The notes under the pieces are model-generated. The model made no database searches. It worked only from the letters and a program-made list of their open reading frames with translations, and had not been told where the DNA came from. The position numbers and the translations under genes were made by a program. Shown piece after piece: positions 54,264 through 62,957 of a stretch of 64,000 nucleotides of DNA. Location of the stretch: contig NZ_JAGGLG010000019.1 of assembly GCF_017874315.1 (NCBI RefSeq), forward strand, positions 1 to 64,000. The letters run 5' to 3'. Positions within the stretch are counted from its first letter, which is position 1; each line of letters starts with the position of its first letter. This DNA comes from Symbiobacterium terraclitae. Its GTDB lineage: Bacteria; Bacillota; Sulfobacillia; Symbiobacteriales; Symbiobacteriaceae.

Positions 54264-55067
54264 CTAGATTCGCCTCCGGCCGCCCCGGCACCTGCCGGCG
54301 GTGTCGGACCCGGCCCGGAGAACCTTGCCAGAACTGAACTGCCAGGTCCGCAGCGAAAGGGTGAGGCTCTCGGCGGCCAGGGCGCCGGCGTATCCGGGGA
54401 TGGGCGGCAGGTCGTGCACGGCCCAGCCCGCGGCCCAGGCTGGGTCCGGCGCACGCCGGAGCCGCACCCGCGCCAGGCCGCCGTCCGCGCAGAGCTCCAG
54501 GCGCCGTACGGGCATGGCGAGGCCGCACCCGAGGCCCTTGACCAGGGCCTCCTTGCGGACCCACACCCGGTAGAACGCCTGGAGCTGCTCCTCCGGCGGC
54601 AGGCGGGCAAACCCCGCCGCCTCGGCCGGCGACAGGACCAGGTCGGCGGCCCGCCGCAGGTCCCGGCGCGGGCGCACCACCTCCAGGTCCACCCCCACCC
54701 TGATCCCCCTGCTCGCCGCCACCAGCGCCCACCGGCCGGCGTGCGACAGGCTGAACTGCAGGGGAATCCCTTCCTCGTGGGCGATGCCCGGCTTGCCGCG
54801 CTCGCCGTACCGGAAGCGGACGGCCTGAGGTGGCTGGCGCAGGTAGCGGCCCAGCAGCTGGCGCAGCTGACCGCGGGCCGCAACGAAGCGGCTCCCCAGA
54901 AGCGCAGTGCGGCTGCCCCTTGCCCGCAGCTGCTCCTCCCGGGAAAGGAGCGGCCACAGCGCCCCGAGGCGCCCGGCGTCCAGGTCGAGTGGCAGCCGCC
55001 AGACGTGCACCTCATGGGCCCCGAGGTCCGGCCACTCCTCAGGCGGCGCCCAGGCACGCTCCGCCAC
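54264..55067 (-). CDS. Sfp-type 4'-phosphopantetheinyl transferase
   Basis: The 267-residue enzyme moves the phosphopantetheine arm of CoA to a Ser of a carrier protein. Both Sfp signatures are present: GVDLEVV (Asp127, Glu129) and WVRKEALVKGLG (169-180). The double-domain Sfp length, rather than the short AcpS, is typical of secondary-metabolite pathways. The likely substrate is the ACP encoded at 58.7-58.9 kb. GTG at 55067 sits three bases after the stop of the malonyl transferase gene; no strong ribosome binding site is visible. Confidence 0.92.
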   Translation of the reverse strand: MAERAWAPPEEWPDLGAHEVHVWRLPLDLDAGRLGALWPLLSREEQLRARGSRTALLGSRFVAARGQLRQLLGRYLRQPPQAVRFRYGERGKPGIAHEEGIPLQFSLSHAGRWALVAASRGIRVGVDLEVVRPRRDLRRAADLVLSPAEAAGFARLPPEEQLQAFYRVWVRKEALVKGLGCGLAMPVRRLELCADGGLARVRLRRAPDPAWAAGWAVHDLPPIPGYAGALAAESLTLSLRTWQFSSGKVLRAGSDTAGRCRGGRRRI

Positions 55068-55069
55068 GG

Positions 55070-56005
55070 CTAGCTGGCGATCCGGGCGAGCGCCGCCCCG
55101 TCGCAGGCTGCGAGGACCCCGATGGCCCGCGAGATCTGGCGCATGAGGCCGCCCAGGACCCGGCCGGGGCCTACCTCCATCAGCGCCGCGCCGGACTGGG
55201 CCAACGCCGCCAGCCGGGCCGCGCAGACGCTCCAGCGCACCGGAAGGGTCACCTGCTCCAGCAGCAGCGAGCGGTACGCCTCGATGTCCGCCACGAACTC
55301 CCCCGTGATCGAGGAGAGCATGGCCGTGGCGGGCGGGCGCAGCGGCGCCCGGCGGATCAGCGGCTCCAGCTCTGCGCGGGCCGGCGCCATGAGCGGAGAG
55401 TGGTAGGCTCCGCCCACGTTGAGCAGGTCGATCTTGAGGGCGCCCTCGGCCCGGGCCAGCGTGATCACCGACTCGATCCCGCCCGCGTCGCCTGCGACCA
55501 CCGTCTGCAGCGGCGTGTTGTAGTTCGCGACCACCGCGCAGCCGTCGCGGCTGGCCGCGGCACAGAGGGCGGCGACGCGCTCCGGCTCGAGGCCGGAGAT
55601 CGCAGCCATCTTCCCGGGCGCCAGGCGCGCCGCCCGGGCCATGGCCCGCCCCCGGGCCTGCACCAGGAGGAGGGCCTCCTCCCAGGGGAGCGCACCGGAG
55701 ACCGCCAGGGCCGTGTACTCGCCGAGGCTGTGGCCGGCGACGAGGTCCGGGCGGATCCCCTGCTCCGCCAGGGCGGCGGCCAGGGCGGTGCTCAGGGTGA
55801 AGATGGTCACCTGGGCGATCTCCGGGTCGGCCAGCGTCGGCTCGTCTGCGGCGGCCATCAGGCCGATCAGGTCCATGCCGGTCAGGGCGGCGGCCCGCTC
55901 CGCCAGGGCCCGCGCCGCGGGCGAGACCGCCCACAGGTCTCCCCCCATGCCCGCGTGCTGGCTGCCCTGGCCCGGAAAGAGGAAAACCGTGCGGATCGCT
56001 TCCAC
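55070..56005 (-). CDS. fabD: Malonyl-CoA:ACP acyltransferase (FabD-like)
   Basis: The 311-residue acyltransferase loads malonyl units onto ACP. It has GQGSQ near 12, the nucleophile Ser93 in GHSLGEY, and the His of YHSPLM near 200. GTG at 56005 is chosen because AGGGGG lies six bases upstream; ATG codons at 56011 and 56020 are in frame but badly placed relative to that site. It is part of the cluster-specific set and need not be the housekeeping fabD. Confidence 0.92.
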   Translation of the reverse strand: MEAIRTVFLFPGQGSQHAGMGGDLWAVSPAARALAERAAALTGMDLIGLMAAADEPTLADPEIAQVTIFTLSTALAAALAEQGIRPDLVAGHSLGEYTALAVSGALPWEEALLLVQARGRAMARAARLAPGKMAAISGLEPERVAALCAAASRDGCAVVANYNTPLQTVVAGDAGGIESVITLARAEGALKIDLLNVGGAYHSPLMAPARAELEPLIRRAPLRPPATAMLSSITGEFVADIEAYRSLLLEQVTLPVRWSVCAARLAALAQSGAALMEVGPGRVLGGLMRQISRAIGVLAACDGAALARIAS

Positions 56006-56016
56006 ATTCATCCCCC

Positions 56017-57039
56017 TCATACTCGCACCAGCCCGGCGGCCCACGACTGCCCGAAGCCGCCGCTTACCAGGCCGACGATGTCCCCGGGCTGCAGCGCCCC
56101 CTCCTCCTCCATCAGGTGCCAGTTGAGCATCGGGTCGACGGCGCCGATGTGCCCCACCTCGCGCGCCACGTGCCAGCTGGTCAGCTCCTCCGGTACGCCG
56201 CCGATGCTCTCGCGGATCGCCTCGATCACGTCCCGTGTCATGTTGTAGCAGATCAGCCGGCGGACCTGCGGCAGGGTCAGCCCGGCGTCGCACAGCACCG
56301 CGTGGAACAGCCGGGCGATCTCGACCGGCGTCTGCCGGTTCATCTCGTACGCCTCCACGGGGCTCCGGAAGTGGCGCCGCGCCTGCTCGGCGGGGTTCCA
56401 GAAGTACCGGCCGGCGGCCAGGTCCTCGGGGGTGACAGGCGCCGCGGTGCCGCCGACCGGGATCTGCCAGACGGCGTGGTGCCGCCCGTCCGTATGGAAG
56501 CGGAAGGCGAGCAGATGGCGCCCCGGGGCCTCCCTTCCCACCACCGCCGCACTGGCGCCGTCGCTCAGGAAGCAGGAGCCCGCCATACGGAAGCGATCGG
56601 TCAGGTGCGGGGGGAAGGTCTCGGCGGAGGCCACCAGGACGTACCGCATCCCCGGGTTGACGGAGAGGAGCGACCGGGCCAGCTCCAGGGCGACCAGCTG
56701 GCTGTTGCACGCCTGATCCAGCTTGAACGCCCAGGCCCTGCAGGCGCCGAGCTCCTCCTGGAGCTGCGCGTAGTCGGCGTGCATCAGGTAGTCCGGCACG
56801 AAGCCCTGGGCGTAGATGATCAGGTCCAGGTCCTCCGGGGAGACGCCCGCCCGCTCCAGCGCCTGCTGCGCGGCCCGCAGCGCCATGGCGGTGCCGGCCA
56901 TCCCCTGGCTGACGTGGACCTTCCGGGTGCCCTTGCGCTCCAGCGCCGCCGGGGAGAGGCCGATCCGGCCGGCCACCTCTGCCAGGTGCACGGTGGCCTC
57001 CGGCAGGTAGATCCCGGTGCCGAGGATGCCGACGCTCAC
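56017..57039 (-). CDS. Atypical KAS III-like ketosynthase/acyltransferase
   Basis: The 340-residue thiolase-fold protein of the FabH family has the nucleophile Cys111 in DQACNSQL. The other two catalytic positions differ from FabH: the HQAN site reads CYNMT, so the His appears replaced by Tyr, and the Asn site reads GHIGA with His297. Altered triads of this kind occur in KAS III-like enzymes that transfer acyl groups rather than condense them. It could prime the pathway with an unusual starter or attach the finished acyl chain. GTG start overlaps the thioesterase stop by four bases. Confidence 0.85.
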   Translation of the reverse strand: MSVGILGTGIYLPEATVHLAEVAGRIGLSPAALERKGTRKVHVSQGMAGTAMALRAAQQALERAGVSPEDLDLIIYAQGFVPDYLMHADYAQLQEELGACRAWAFKLDQACNSQLVALELARSLLSVNPGMRYVLVASAETFPPHLTDRFRMAGSCFLSDGASAAVVGREAPGRHLLAFRFHTDGRHHAVWQIPVGGTAAPVTPEDLAAGRYFWNPAEQARRHFRSPVEAYEMNRQTPVEIARLFHAVLCDAGLTLPQVRRLICYNMTRDVIEAIRESIGGVPEELTSWHVAREVGHIGAVDPMLNWHLMEEEGALQPGDIVGLVSGGFGQSWAAGLVRV

Positions 57040-57458
57040 ACCCCCACCCCCTGCCGGGCGGCCATCCGCTCCCGCAGCAGGGGCGGTACCTCCACCAGGA
57101 GGCGCCCCTCGGGGCTGACGAAGACGTGGGTCGTATAACCCGTCGCCAGCAGCTCGCCCTCCGGGCTGCCGCGGTAGACTTCATAGTCGAACGTGAACCG
57201 GGCCACCTCGGAGGGCTGCAGCCGGGTGCGGACGATCAGCCTGTCGCCCCACCGGGCCGGGCTCCGGTAGCGGCAGTGGGCCTCGATCACCGGGGAGATG
57301 ATGCCGTGGGCCTGAAAGTCCTCAGGCGTGACGCCGAACAGTTTCTGGACGAGGTCGAAGCGCCCCACCTCGAACCAGTCGAAGAAGTGGCTGTGGTGCA
57401 CCACACGTGCGCTGTCGACCTCCCGGAAGCGCACCCGGATCTCGGTGTCTACCTGCAT
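57036..57458 (-). CDS. Hot-dog fold acyl-CoA/ACP thioesterase (YbgC/4HBT family)
   Basis: The 140-residue protein has the single hot-dog domain of the 4HBT/YbgC group. The active-site region reads FREVDSARVVHHSHFFDWFE (12-31), with the catalytic Asp in VDSA. Such enzymes release acyl chains from CoA or ACP; in this cluster it may end chain growth or remove stalled chains. ATG preceded by GGGGGGTAACGGC. Confidence 0.88.
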   Translation of the reverse strand: MQVDTEIRVRFREVDSARVVHHSHFFDWFEVGRFDLVQKLFGVTPEDFQAHGIISPVIEAHCRYRSPARWGDRLIVRTRLQPSEVARFTFDYEVYRGSPEGELLATGYTTHVFVSPEGRLLVEVPPLLRERMAARQGVGV

Positions 57459-57462
57459 GCCG

Positions 57463-58665
57463 TTACCCCCCGTAACGGCCCAGCACCAGGCTGGCGGTGT
57501 TTCCGCCGAAGGCGAAGGAGTTGGAGATGGCCACCCGCAGGTCGGCCTCCCGGCTCCGCCCCGGCACGAAGTCGATCTCGACGTCCTCCACCGGCGGGCG
57601 CTCCCAGCGGAGCGTCGGCGCCACGAAGCCGTGGGCGAGGCAGAGCGTCGTCACGATGCACTCGATGGCGCCCGCCGCCCCCAGCGTGTGCCCGAAGATC
57701 GATTTGCTGGAGCTCACCGGCGGTATCCGCTCGCCGAACACGTTGCGGATCGCCCGGATCTCCATGTCGTCGTTGTACGTCGTGCCGGTGCCGTGGGCGT
57801 TGATGTAGTCCACGTCGGCCGGGGTGAGCCCGGCGTCCTCCAGGGCGCCCCGCATGGCCCGCTCCGCACCGCCGCCTTCCGGATCCGGCGTCGTCTGGTG
57901 ATAGGCGTCGTTGCTGATGGCGAACCCCAGCACCTCGGCGTAGATGGGTGCGCCCCGCTCCAGCGCGCTCTCCAGGTCCTCGAGGACGCAGACGGCGGCG
58001 CACTCGCCGATGACCAGCCCGTCCCGGCCGGCGTCGAAGGGGTGGCAGATGTGCTTCGTCAGCGCCCGCAGGGCGTGAAAGCCGCTGAAGGAGACCTGGG
58101 AGAAGGGGTCGACCCCGCCGGTGACCGCGGCGCGCACCTCGCCCCGCCGGATCAGGTCGAAGCCAAGCCCCACCGCGTTGGTGCCCGCAGCGCAGGCCGT
58201 CACCAGGGTGGCGCTGGGGCCGCGCGCCCCCGTCAGCCGGGCCGTGAGGCCCGTCACCAGCGGCGCCGGCACGTTCAGCAGCAGCGCCGGGTCCGCCTCC
58301 CCCTTCAGGTGCTTCTGCTCGTGGTAGTACTCCCGGGAGAGCGTGCCGCCCAGCGACGTGGCCATGCTGACGCCCACCGCCCAGGGGTCGCGCTGCACCA
58401 GCTCGTCCAGCCTGGCCTCCCCGGCCGCCTGGCGGACGGCCTCCCGCACCATGTCGTAGATGTAATCCCGGAAGACCCCGGGGGTCAGACCGAGACTGTC
58501 ACCGTCCACCTCTCCGCCCATCTGGGTGGAGTAGCAGCTGGTATCGAACCGGGTCACCGGGCGGATGCCGGACCGCCCCTCCCGCAGAGCCGCAAGGAAA
58601 TCGTCCACCGCAGACCCGATGGGCGATACCACCCCCAGCCCGGTGATGACCACCCGCCGCTTCAT
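57463..58665 (-). CDS. fabF: Beta-ketoacyl-ACP synthase II (FabF-like, KS-alpha)
   Basis: The 400-residue condensing enzyme has a complete catalytic set: Cys158 in VTACAAG, His291 in INAHGTGT, Lys321 and His326 in KSIFGHTLGAAG. It elongates ACP-bound chains with malonyl-ACP. The degenerate KAS encoded three genes downstream... in map terms upstream in transcription (59.7-60.9 kb) is its likely heterodimer partner. ATG after GGGAGGGAAC. It is probably dedicated to this cluster. Confidence 0.93.
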   Translation of the reverse strand: MKRRVVITGLGVVSPIGSAVDDFLAALREGRSGIRPVTRFDTSCYSTQMGGEVDGDSLGLTPGVFRDYIYDMVREAVRQAAGEARLDELVQRDPWAVGVSMATSLGGTLSREYYHEQKHLKGEADPALLLNVPAPLVTGLTARLTGARGPSATLVTACAAGTNAVGLGFDLIRRGEVRAAVTGGVDPFSQVSFSGFHALRALTKHICHPFDAGRDGLVIGECAAVCVLEDLESALERGAPIYAEVLGFAISNDAYHQTTPDPEGGGAERAMRGALEDAGLTPADVDYINAHGTGTTYNDDMEIRAIRNVFGERIPPVSSSKSIFGHTLGAAGAIECIVTTLCLAHGFVAPTLRWERPPVEDVEIDFVPGRSREADLRVAISNSFAFGGNTASLVLGRYGG

Positions 58666-58669
58666 CGGG

Positions 58670-58936
58670 CTAGTTCCCTCCCGTCGTCAGCTCCGGCACC
58701 CTGCTCAGCAGGAACTGCTTGATGGTGTTGACGGACTGGAGCGCCGGCATGTCCTCGTCGGTCATGGTGACGCCGAACTCCTTGGTCAGGGCGATGATCA
58801 CCTCGAGGGCGTCGATGGAGTCGAGGCCCAGCCCCTCCTTGAACAGGGGGGCGTCGCTGTCGATCTCCTCGGGGCTGATCTCCAGGAACAGCCGGTCGAT
58901 GATCGCCTTCTTGATGCGCAGCTCGATCGAGTCCAT
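58670..58936 (-). CDS. Acyl carrier protein
   Basis: The 88-residue ACP has the attachment Ser40 in GLGLDSIDALE, and an otherwise acidic four-helix sequence. The Ile after the Ser (DSI, instead of the DSL of housekeeping AcpP) is common in ACPs of specialised pathways. The ATG at 58936 follows GGAGGGATTCAGA; the ATG at 58951 lies before that site. It follows fabG by 22 bases and is followed by fabF within four bases. Confidence 0.94.
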   Translation of the reverse strand: MDSIELRIKKAIIDRLFLEISPEEIDSDAPLFKEGLGLDSIDALEVIIALTKEFGVTMTDEDMPALQSVNTIKQFLLSRVPELTTGGN

Positions 58937-58958
58937 TCTGAATCCCTCCATTCAAGCA

Positions 58959-59705
58959 TTAAGAGATGGAAATGCCGCCGTCGATCACGAACACCTGGCC
59001 CGTCACGTAGGCCGCCTCATCGCTGGCCAGGTAGGCGGCGAGCGCCGCGACCTCGTCGGTGCGGCCGAAGCGGCGCAGCGGGATCCGCTTCAGGTATTCC
59101 TGGCTCACCGAATCGGAGAGCGCAGCGGTCATGTCGGTCTCCACGAAGCCGGGCGCCACGCAGTTGACGGTGATGTTGTACCGGGCGCCTTCCCGGGCCA
59201 TCACGGTCGTCATGGCGTGGACACCGCCCTTGGATGCGCTGTAGGCCACCTGACCCGTCAGGCCCCGGATCCCGGCCGTCGACGTGATGTTGATGATGCG
59301 GCCGGACCGCTGCTCCGCCATGGGGCGGAACGCCTCCTTGCTGCAGAGGTAGACCCCGGTCAGGTTGATCTGGAGCGTCTCGAACCAGTCGTCGTCCCGG
59401 TACATCATCAGGAATCCCGGCCGGAGCACACCGGCGTTGTTGACGAGGATGTCGATCCTGCCGAACTCGGAGAGCAGCCGCCGGAACATCTCCCGCACCT
59501 GCTGCGGGTCGGCCACGCTCCCCTTGAGGACCAGGGCCCGTGCACCGGCCTCCCGGACGGCCCGTGCCGTCTCCTCGGCCTCCTGGTCACGGCTCACGTA
59601 ATTGAGGGCGACGTCCGCGCCCTGCGCGGCCAGCGCCAGGCAGATCTCCCTTCCGATGCCCCGCGACCCGCCGGTGACGAGGGCGACCTTCCCCTTCAGC
59701 CGCAT
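58959..59705 (-). CDS. fabG: 3-oxoacyl-ACP reductase (FabG-like)
   Basis: The 248-residue short-chain dehydrogenase has the NADPH motif TGGSRGIG near 11-18, NNAG near 87-90, the catalytic Ser in NITSTAG, and YSASK near 152-156. It reduces the beta-keto group after each condensation. ATG at 59705 has GGGAGGGG eight bases upstream; the CLF gene end overlaps by ten bases. Confidence 0.93.
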   Translation of the reverse strand: MRLKGKVALVTGGSRGIGREICLALAAQGADVALNYVSRDQEAEETARAVREAGARALVLKGSVADPQQVREMFRRLLSEFGRIDILVNNAGVLRPGFLMMYRDDDWFETLQINLTGVYLCSKEAFRPMAEQRSGRIINITSTAGIRGLTGQVAYSASKGGVHAMTTVMAREGARYNITVNCVAPGFVETDMTAALSDSVSQEYLKRIPLRRFGRTDEVAALAAYLASDEAAYVTGQVFVIDGGISIS

Positions 59706-60856
59706 CGGCACACCCCCTCCCGGGCCGGACCCACCACGACAGTGCTGACGCTGCCGCCCAGGTCCATCGCGTTGACCAGGACGAACGGCGCCTCCGGCGC
59801 CAGGCTGCGCTGCGGCCCGCCAGGGGCCGTGGCGGGCACCGTGCCGTGATGGATCATCAGGATGGCAGCCACCAGCCCCAGCACCGAGTGGCAGTGGAAG
59901 TTCTCGCCGGTCAGCCGCTTCAGCGGCAGCAGGGCCGGGCCGCCGTACGGAAAGAGGCCCTCCAGCGCCTGCCGTTCCGCCGCGTCCACGGCGCCGCCGT
60001 TGGCCATGAGCACCACCGCCCCCACCCGGTCGGCGCCGATGCCCGCCCTCTGCAGCGCCAGCGCCATGCAGCGCCGGACGGTCTCCGCCGAGGGCGCCTC
60101 GGTCGCCACGTTGGCCTGGAGGTCCGGATCGGTCAGCGACGCGTAGCCGAACAGCTCGGCCAGGACCGCTGCGCCTCGGGAGGAGGCGGCCCCCTCTGCC
60201 TCCAGCACCACAGCCGCGGCCCCCTCCCCCAGCGTGATGCGGTCAAGGAGTCCCAGCTGGCTGTAGGCCGTGTAAGTGGTGCGGTCCAGTTCGTCGATGG
60301 CGCTGGCCACCATCGCCGCCGCCTTGCGCTCCCTGAGCAGGTCGAAGCAGTAGGCAGCGGCCGGCAGGCCCGCCAGCGTGGAGCTGGGGCCCTTGAGCCC
60401 GAACTCCATGGAGATCTGGCCGGTCGCCGCATTGAGGACGGTGTTGGGAAAGCGCGACGGGCTGACCTCCAGCGGTCCGCGGTATTTCAGGTCCTGGACG
60501 TACCCGTCGATGCTGGCGCTCGGCCCGAACGTGGTGCTGAGCACCGAGCCGACCACCGCGGCGTTCTCTGCCGTCACCTGCAGCCTCGCGTCCCTGAGCG
60601 CCGTCCCCACCGCCGCCACGGCCATCTGGGAGTACCGGTCCATGCGCCGGTAACGGCTCGACTGCATGTAGTCGGCGGGCCGGAAGCCGCGCACCTCGCC
60701 GGCGCGGTGGTGCCGGAGGCCCGTCGTGTCGAACAGGGTCACCTCGGTGATGCCGGAGTCGCCGCTGCGGAGCGCAGACCAGAAGGAGTGCCGGTCGTGG
60801 CCCAGCGGCGAGATCACCCCCGCGCCCGTGCAGTACACCCGCGTTCCGATGTTCAC
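59696..60856 (-). CDS. Chain-length-factor-like KAS lacking the catalytic triad (KS-beta)
   Basis: The 386-residue KAS-fold protein aligns with FabF throughout but has lost all catalytic residues: the Cys site reads STLAGLPAA (Gly163 replaces Cys), the first His site reads MANGGAVD, and the second reads LTGENFHCH. Such inactive partners act as chain-length factors in type II polyketide synthases and aryl-polyene systems, forming a heterodimer with an active KS. Its partner should be the FabF-like protein of the cluster. GTG start lies directly at the end of the FabZ gene. Confidence 0.85.
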   Translation of the reverse strand: MNIGTRVYCTGAGVISPLGHDRHSFWSALRSGDSGITEVTLFDTTGLRHHRAGEVRGFRPADYMQSSRYRRMDRYSQMAVAAVGTALRDARLQVTAENAAVVGSVLSTTFGPSASIDGYVQDLKYRGPLEVSPSRFPNTVLNAATGQISMEFGLKGPSSTLAGLPAAAYCFDLLRERKAAAMVASAIDELDRTTYTAYSQLGLLDRITLGEGAAAVVLEAEGAASSRGAAVLAELFGYASLTDPDLQANVATEAPSAETVRRCMALALQRAGIGADRVGAVVLMANGGAVDAAERQALEGLFPYGGPALLPLKRLTGENFHCHSVLGLVAAILMIHHGTVPATAPGGPQRSLAPEAPFVLVNAMDLGGSVSTVVVGPAREGVCRCG

Positions 60857-61272
60857 TCCCTCCCTCTGCTCATGAACTTGTAGCTGATCTCCGCCCGGCT
60901 GACCTCCTGGCCGTCCACCGTCGCCCGCACCCGTGCCTTGGCGAAGGGGCCCACCCGCTCGAGCGCCTCCGCCTCGATCACCAGCACGTCGCCGGGGGTG
61001 ACGAAGCGGGTGAACTTGACGTTGTTGAGGGCCACCAGGTAGCCCGACTCGGCGTCGGAGTAGATCAGCCCGGCCGTCTGGGTCATCGCCTCCACGATCA
61101 TCACCCCGGGCATGACCGGTTCGTCGGGGAAGTGGCCGGCGAAGTAGGGCTCGTTGATCGTGACCAGCTTGATGCCCTTGATGCGCCTGTCGGGCTCATG
61201 TTCCAGTACGCGGTCCACCATCAGGAACGGGTACCGCTGTCGCAGGGACCGCATGATCCACTGAATATCCAC
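60853..61272 (-). CDS. fabZ: 3-hydroxyacyl-ACP dehydratase (FabZ-like)
   Basis: The 139-residue hot-dog dehydratase has the catalytic His47 and Glu61 in GHFPDEPVMPGVMIVEAM. It removes water after reduction by FabG, leaving a 2-enoyl chain. No enoyl reductase is encoded in the visible cluster, so the product may keep double bonds. The GTG start has AAGGAG upstream and lies inside the end of the PIG-L gene, overlapping it by 77 bases. Confidence 0.92.
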   Translation of the reverse strand: MDIQWIMRSLRQRYPFLMVDRVLEHEPDRRIKGIKLVTINEPYFAGHFPDEPVMPGVMIVEAMTQTAGLIYSDAESGYLVALNNVKFTRFVTPGDVLVIEAEALERVGPFAKARVRATVDGQEVSRAEISYKFMSRGRE

Positions 61273-62041
61273 CGCTCGTCGCTCCTTCGGCTTGGGTCAG
61301 CATCGCCCGGATCGCCCCGGCCGCCTCCCGGTAGGCATCGGCGGAGAAGGCAGCGTAGGCCTCCAGATGGGAGAACAGCGGCGCCGGCACTTTCAGGGCC
61401 CGCATGCTGTTCAGGCGTTCGATGCGCTCGTCCAGGCGGAACCTCTCGTTCTGGGACCGGTGCGCCCGCAGGGCGGCAAACTTGGCGGCCGCCTGGGCCG
61501 TGATGTTCAGCAGCCGGTTGGGAAGGAGGGGCGCCCACACCTCGTAGCACCAGACCTCTGCCTCCGCCGGCGCCCCGGCCAGCGCCTCGGCCAGGAGCAG
61601 CCCCGCCGCGCAGTGGTCCGGGTGGTCGTCGAGGAAGAAGGGGACGTAGATCAGCCGCGGCCGGATCCGCCCCAGCAGCGCGGCGAGCTCCGCCGCCAGT
61701 TCGGCCGTGACCGCCAGCCGGCCGTCCGGCTGTTCCCAGAAGATCAGGTCGCCTGCGGCCAGCCCCAGCAGCGCCGCTCCGGCCAGCGCCTCCCGGCGCC
61801 GCTGCTCGACCAGCCCCGGCCGGGGCCGGCGGTGGGAGGCCGCGCCGTCCGTCAGGTAAAGGACGGTCACCGGATCGCCGCGCTGGCGGTGGTGCAGGAT
61901 CGCCCCGCCGCAGCCGGCCACCTCGTCGTCCGGGTGCGGGGCCAGCACCAGGACCGGACCCCCGGGCGGTCGGGAAAGGTAGAGGGGCGGCCGCCGCAGG
62001 CCGGAGACCAGGTACTCCGCCAGTGCCGTGGAGCCCGTCAC
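61196..62041 (-). CDS. PIG-L family N-acetyl sugar deacetylase
   Basis: The 281-residue zinc deacetylase has the metal motif HPDDE at 36-40 and the second DHPDH at 139-143. Family members deacetylate N-acetylglucosaminyl groups of small glycosides, as in mycothiol, bacillithiol and GPI synthesis. Here it lies between a glycosyltransferase gene and the acyl-chain genes, so it probably frees an amino group on a sugar for acylation. GTG start overlaps the glycosyltransferase stop. The C-terminal 25 residues are encoded in the overlap with fabZ. Confidence 0.9.
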   Translation of the reverse strand: MTGSTALAEYLVSGLRRPPLYLSRPPGGPVLVLAPHPDDEVAGCGGAILHHRQRGDPVTVLYLTDGAASHRRPRPGLVEQRRREALAGAALLGLAAGDLIFWEQPDGRLAVTAELAAELAALLGRIRPRLIYVPFFLDDHPDHCAAGLLLAEALAGAPAEAEVWCYEVWAPLLPNRLLNITAQAAAKFAALRAHRSQNERFRLDERIERLNSMRALKVPAPLFSHLEAYAAFSADAYREAAGAIRAMLTQAEGATSGGYSVDHAVPATAVPVPDGGPRTGT

Positions 62042-62952
62042 GCCCTCACCTCCTCCGTCTTCCTGGCCAGGTAGGCCAGCGGCTGGAACCAGGTGGCCTC
62101 CTCGCCCGCTCCGCTGAAGCGCTCGCCGCCCGTCCGGGCGTTGAGCTCCTCCAGGGAGCAGCGGCCCGTGATGAAGTCCAGGTAGGCCCGGATCTCCGGG
62201 ATGCCCGGGTACTTGGCCGCCAGGTAGCGCACGCCCGCCATCATCTCCGCGAGCATCGCGTCCCGTCGCTTCGGGCGGTCCAGGTGGTGGACGACCGCCC
62301 CCGGGAGGTACCGGAAGGCGATGCCCGCCCGGTGGAGCCGGTAGGCGAACTCAATGTCCTCCGGCCCCCAGCCCCTGAACCCCTCGTCGAAGCCGCCCGC
62401 CGCCAGGCAGGCATCCCGCTCGACCATCAGGTTGGCCCCGGTGCAGACCGCCCAGGGGATGTGAACCCTCTGCAGGCGGTAGAGCCGCTCCGCGAGGTCG
62501 ACGTACCCGTCGGGCACCACGTGGGCGTCGAGCCCCGCCCAGCCGCCCTCGCGGGCGAGCGCCTGCCGGATGGCCGGGAAGCTGGCGGCGCGGGTGTTCC
62601 GGATCCGGCCGAACGAGAGGCTCCCCTCCCGCCGTGCGGCCAGGTGGGCACGCAGTGCCCCCGGCGCCAGCACCACGTCGTCATCCAGGAGGCAGACCCA
62701 CCTGCCCCCCGCCTCCCGCAGCCCCCGGTTGCGGGCCCCGGCGCGCCCCCGGTTCTCCTGCCGCACGAGCCGCAGCGGCAGAAGCTCCCGGAACGGCGCC
62801 ACGCACGCCTCCGTGTCCGTCGTGGAGCCGTCGTCGACCACCACCACCTCCCAGTCCTCCTCCACCGCCTGCTGCGCCAGGGAGCGCAGGACCAGCGGCA
62901 GCCGGTCGGGGTTGTTGTAGGTGGGGATCACCACGCTCAGCTGAACCGGCAT
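62038..62952 (-). CDS. Family 2 glycosyltransferase
   Basis: The 304-residue GT-A enzyme shows the nucleotide-sugar site VVVVDDGS (37-43), metal motif LLDDDVV (89-94) and the C-terminal acceptor/galactosyltransferase-like segment GWGPEDIEFAYRL near 190. No membrane helices are visible. It would attach a sugar to the product of the cluster or to a lipid carrier. ATG at 62952 follows GGGAGTGACAGCC. Confidence 0.92.
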   Translation of the reverse strand: MPVQLSVVIPTYNNPDRLPLVLRSLAQQAVEEDWEVVVVDDGSTTDTEACVAPFRELLPLRLVRQENRGRAGARNRGLREAGGRWVCLLDDDVVLAPGALRAHLAARREGSLSFGRIRNTRAASFPAIRQALAREGGWAGLDAHVVPDGYVDLAERLYRLQRVHIPWAVCTGANLMVERDACLAAGGFDEGFRGWGPEDIEFAYRLHRAGIAFRYLPGAVVHHLDRPKRRDAMLAEMMAGVRYLAAKYPGIPEIRAYLDFITGRCSLEELNARTGGERFSGAGEEATWFQPLAYLARKTEEVRA

Positions 62953-62957
62953 GGCTG

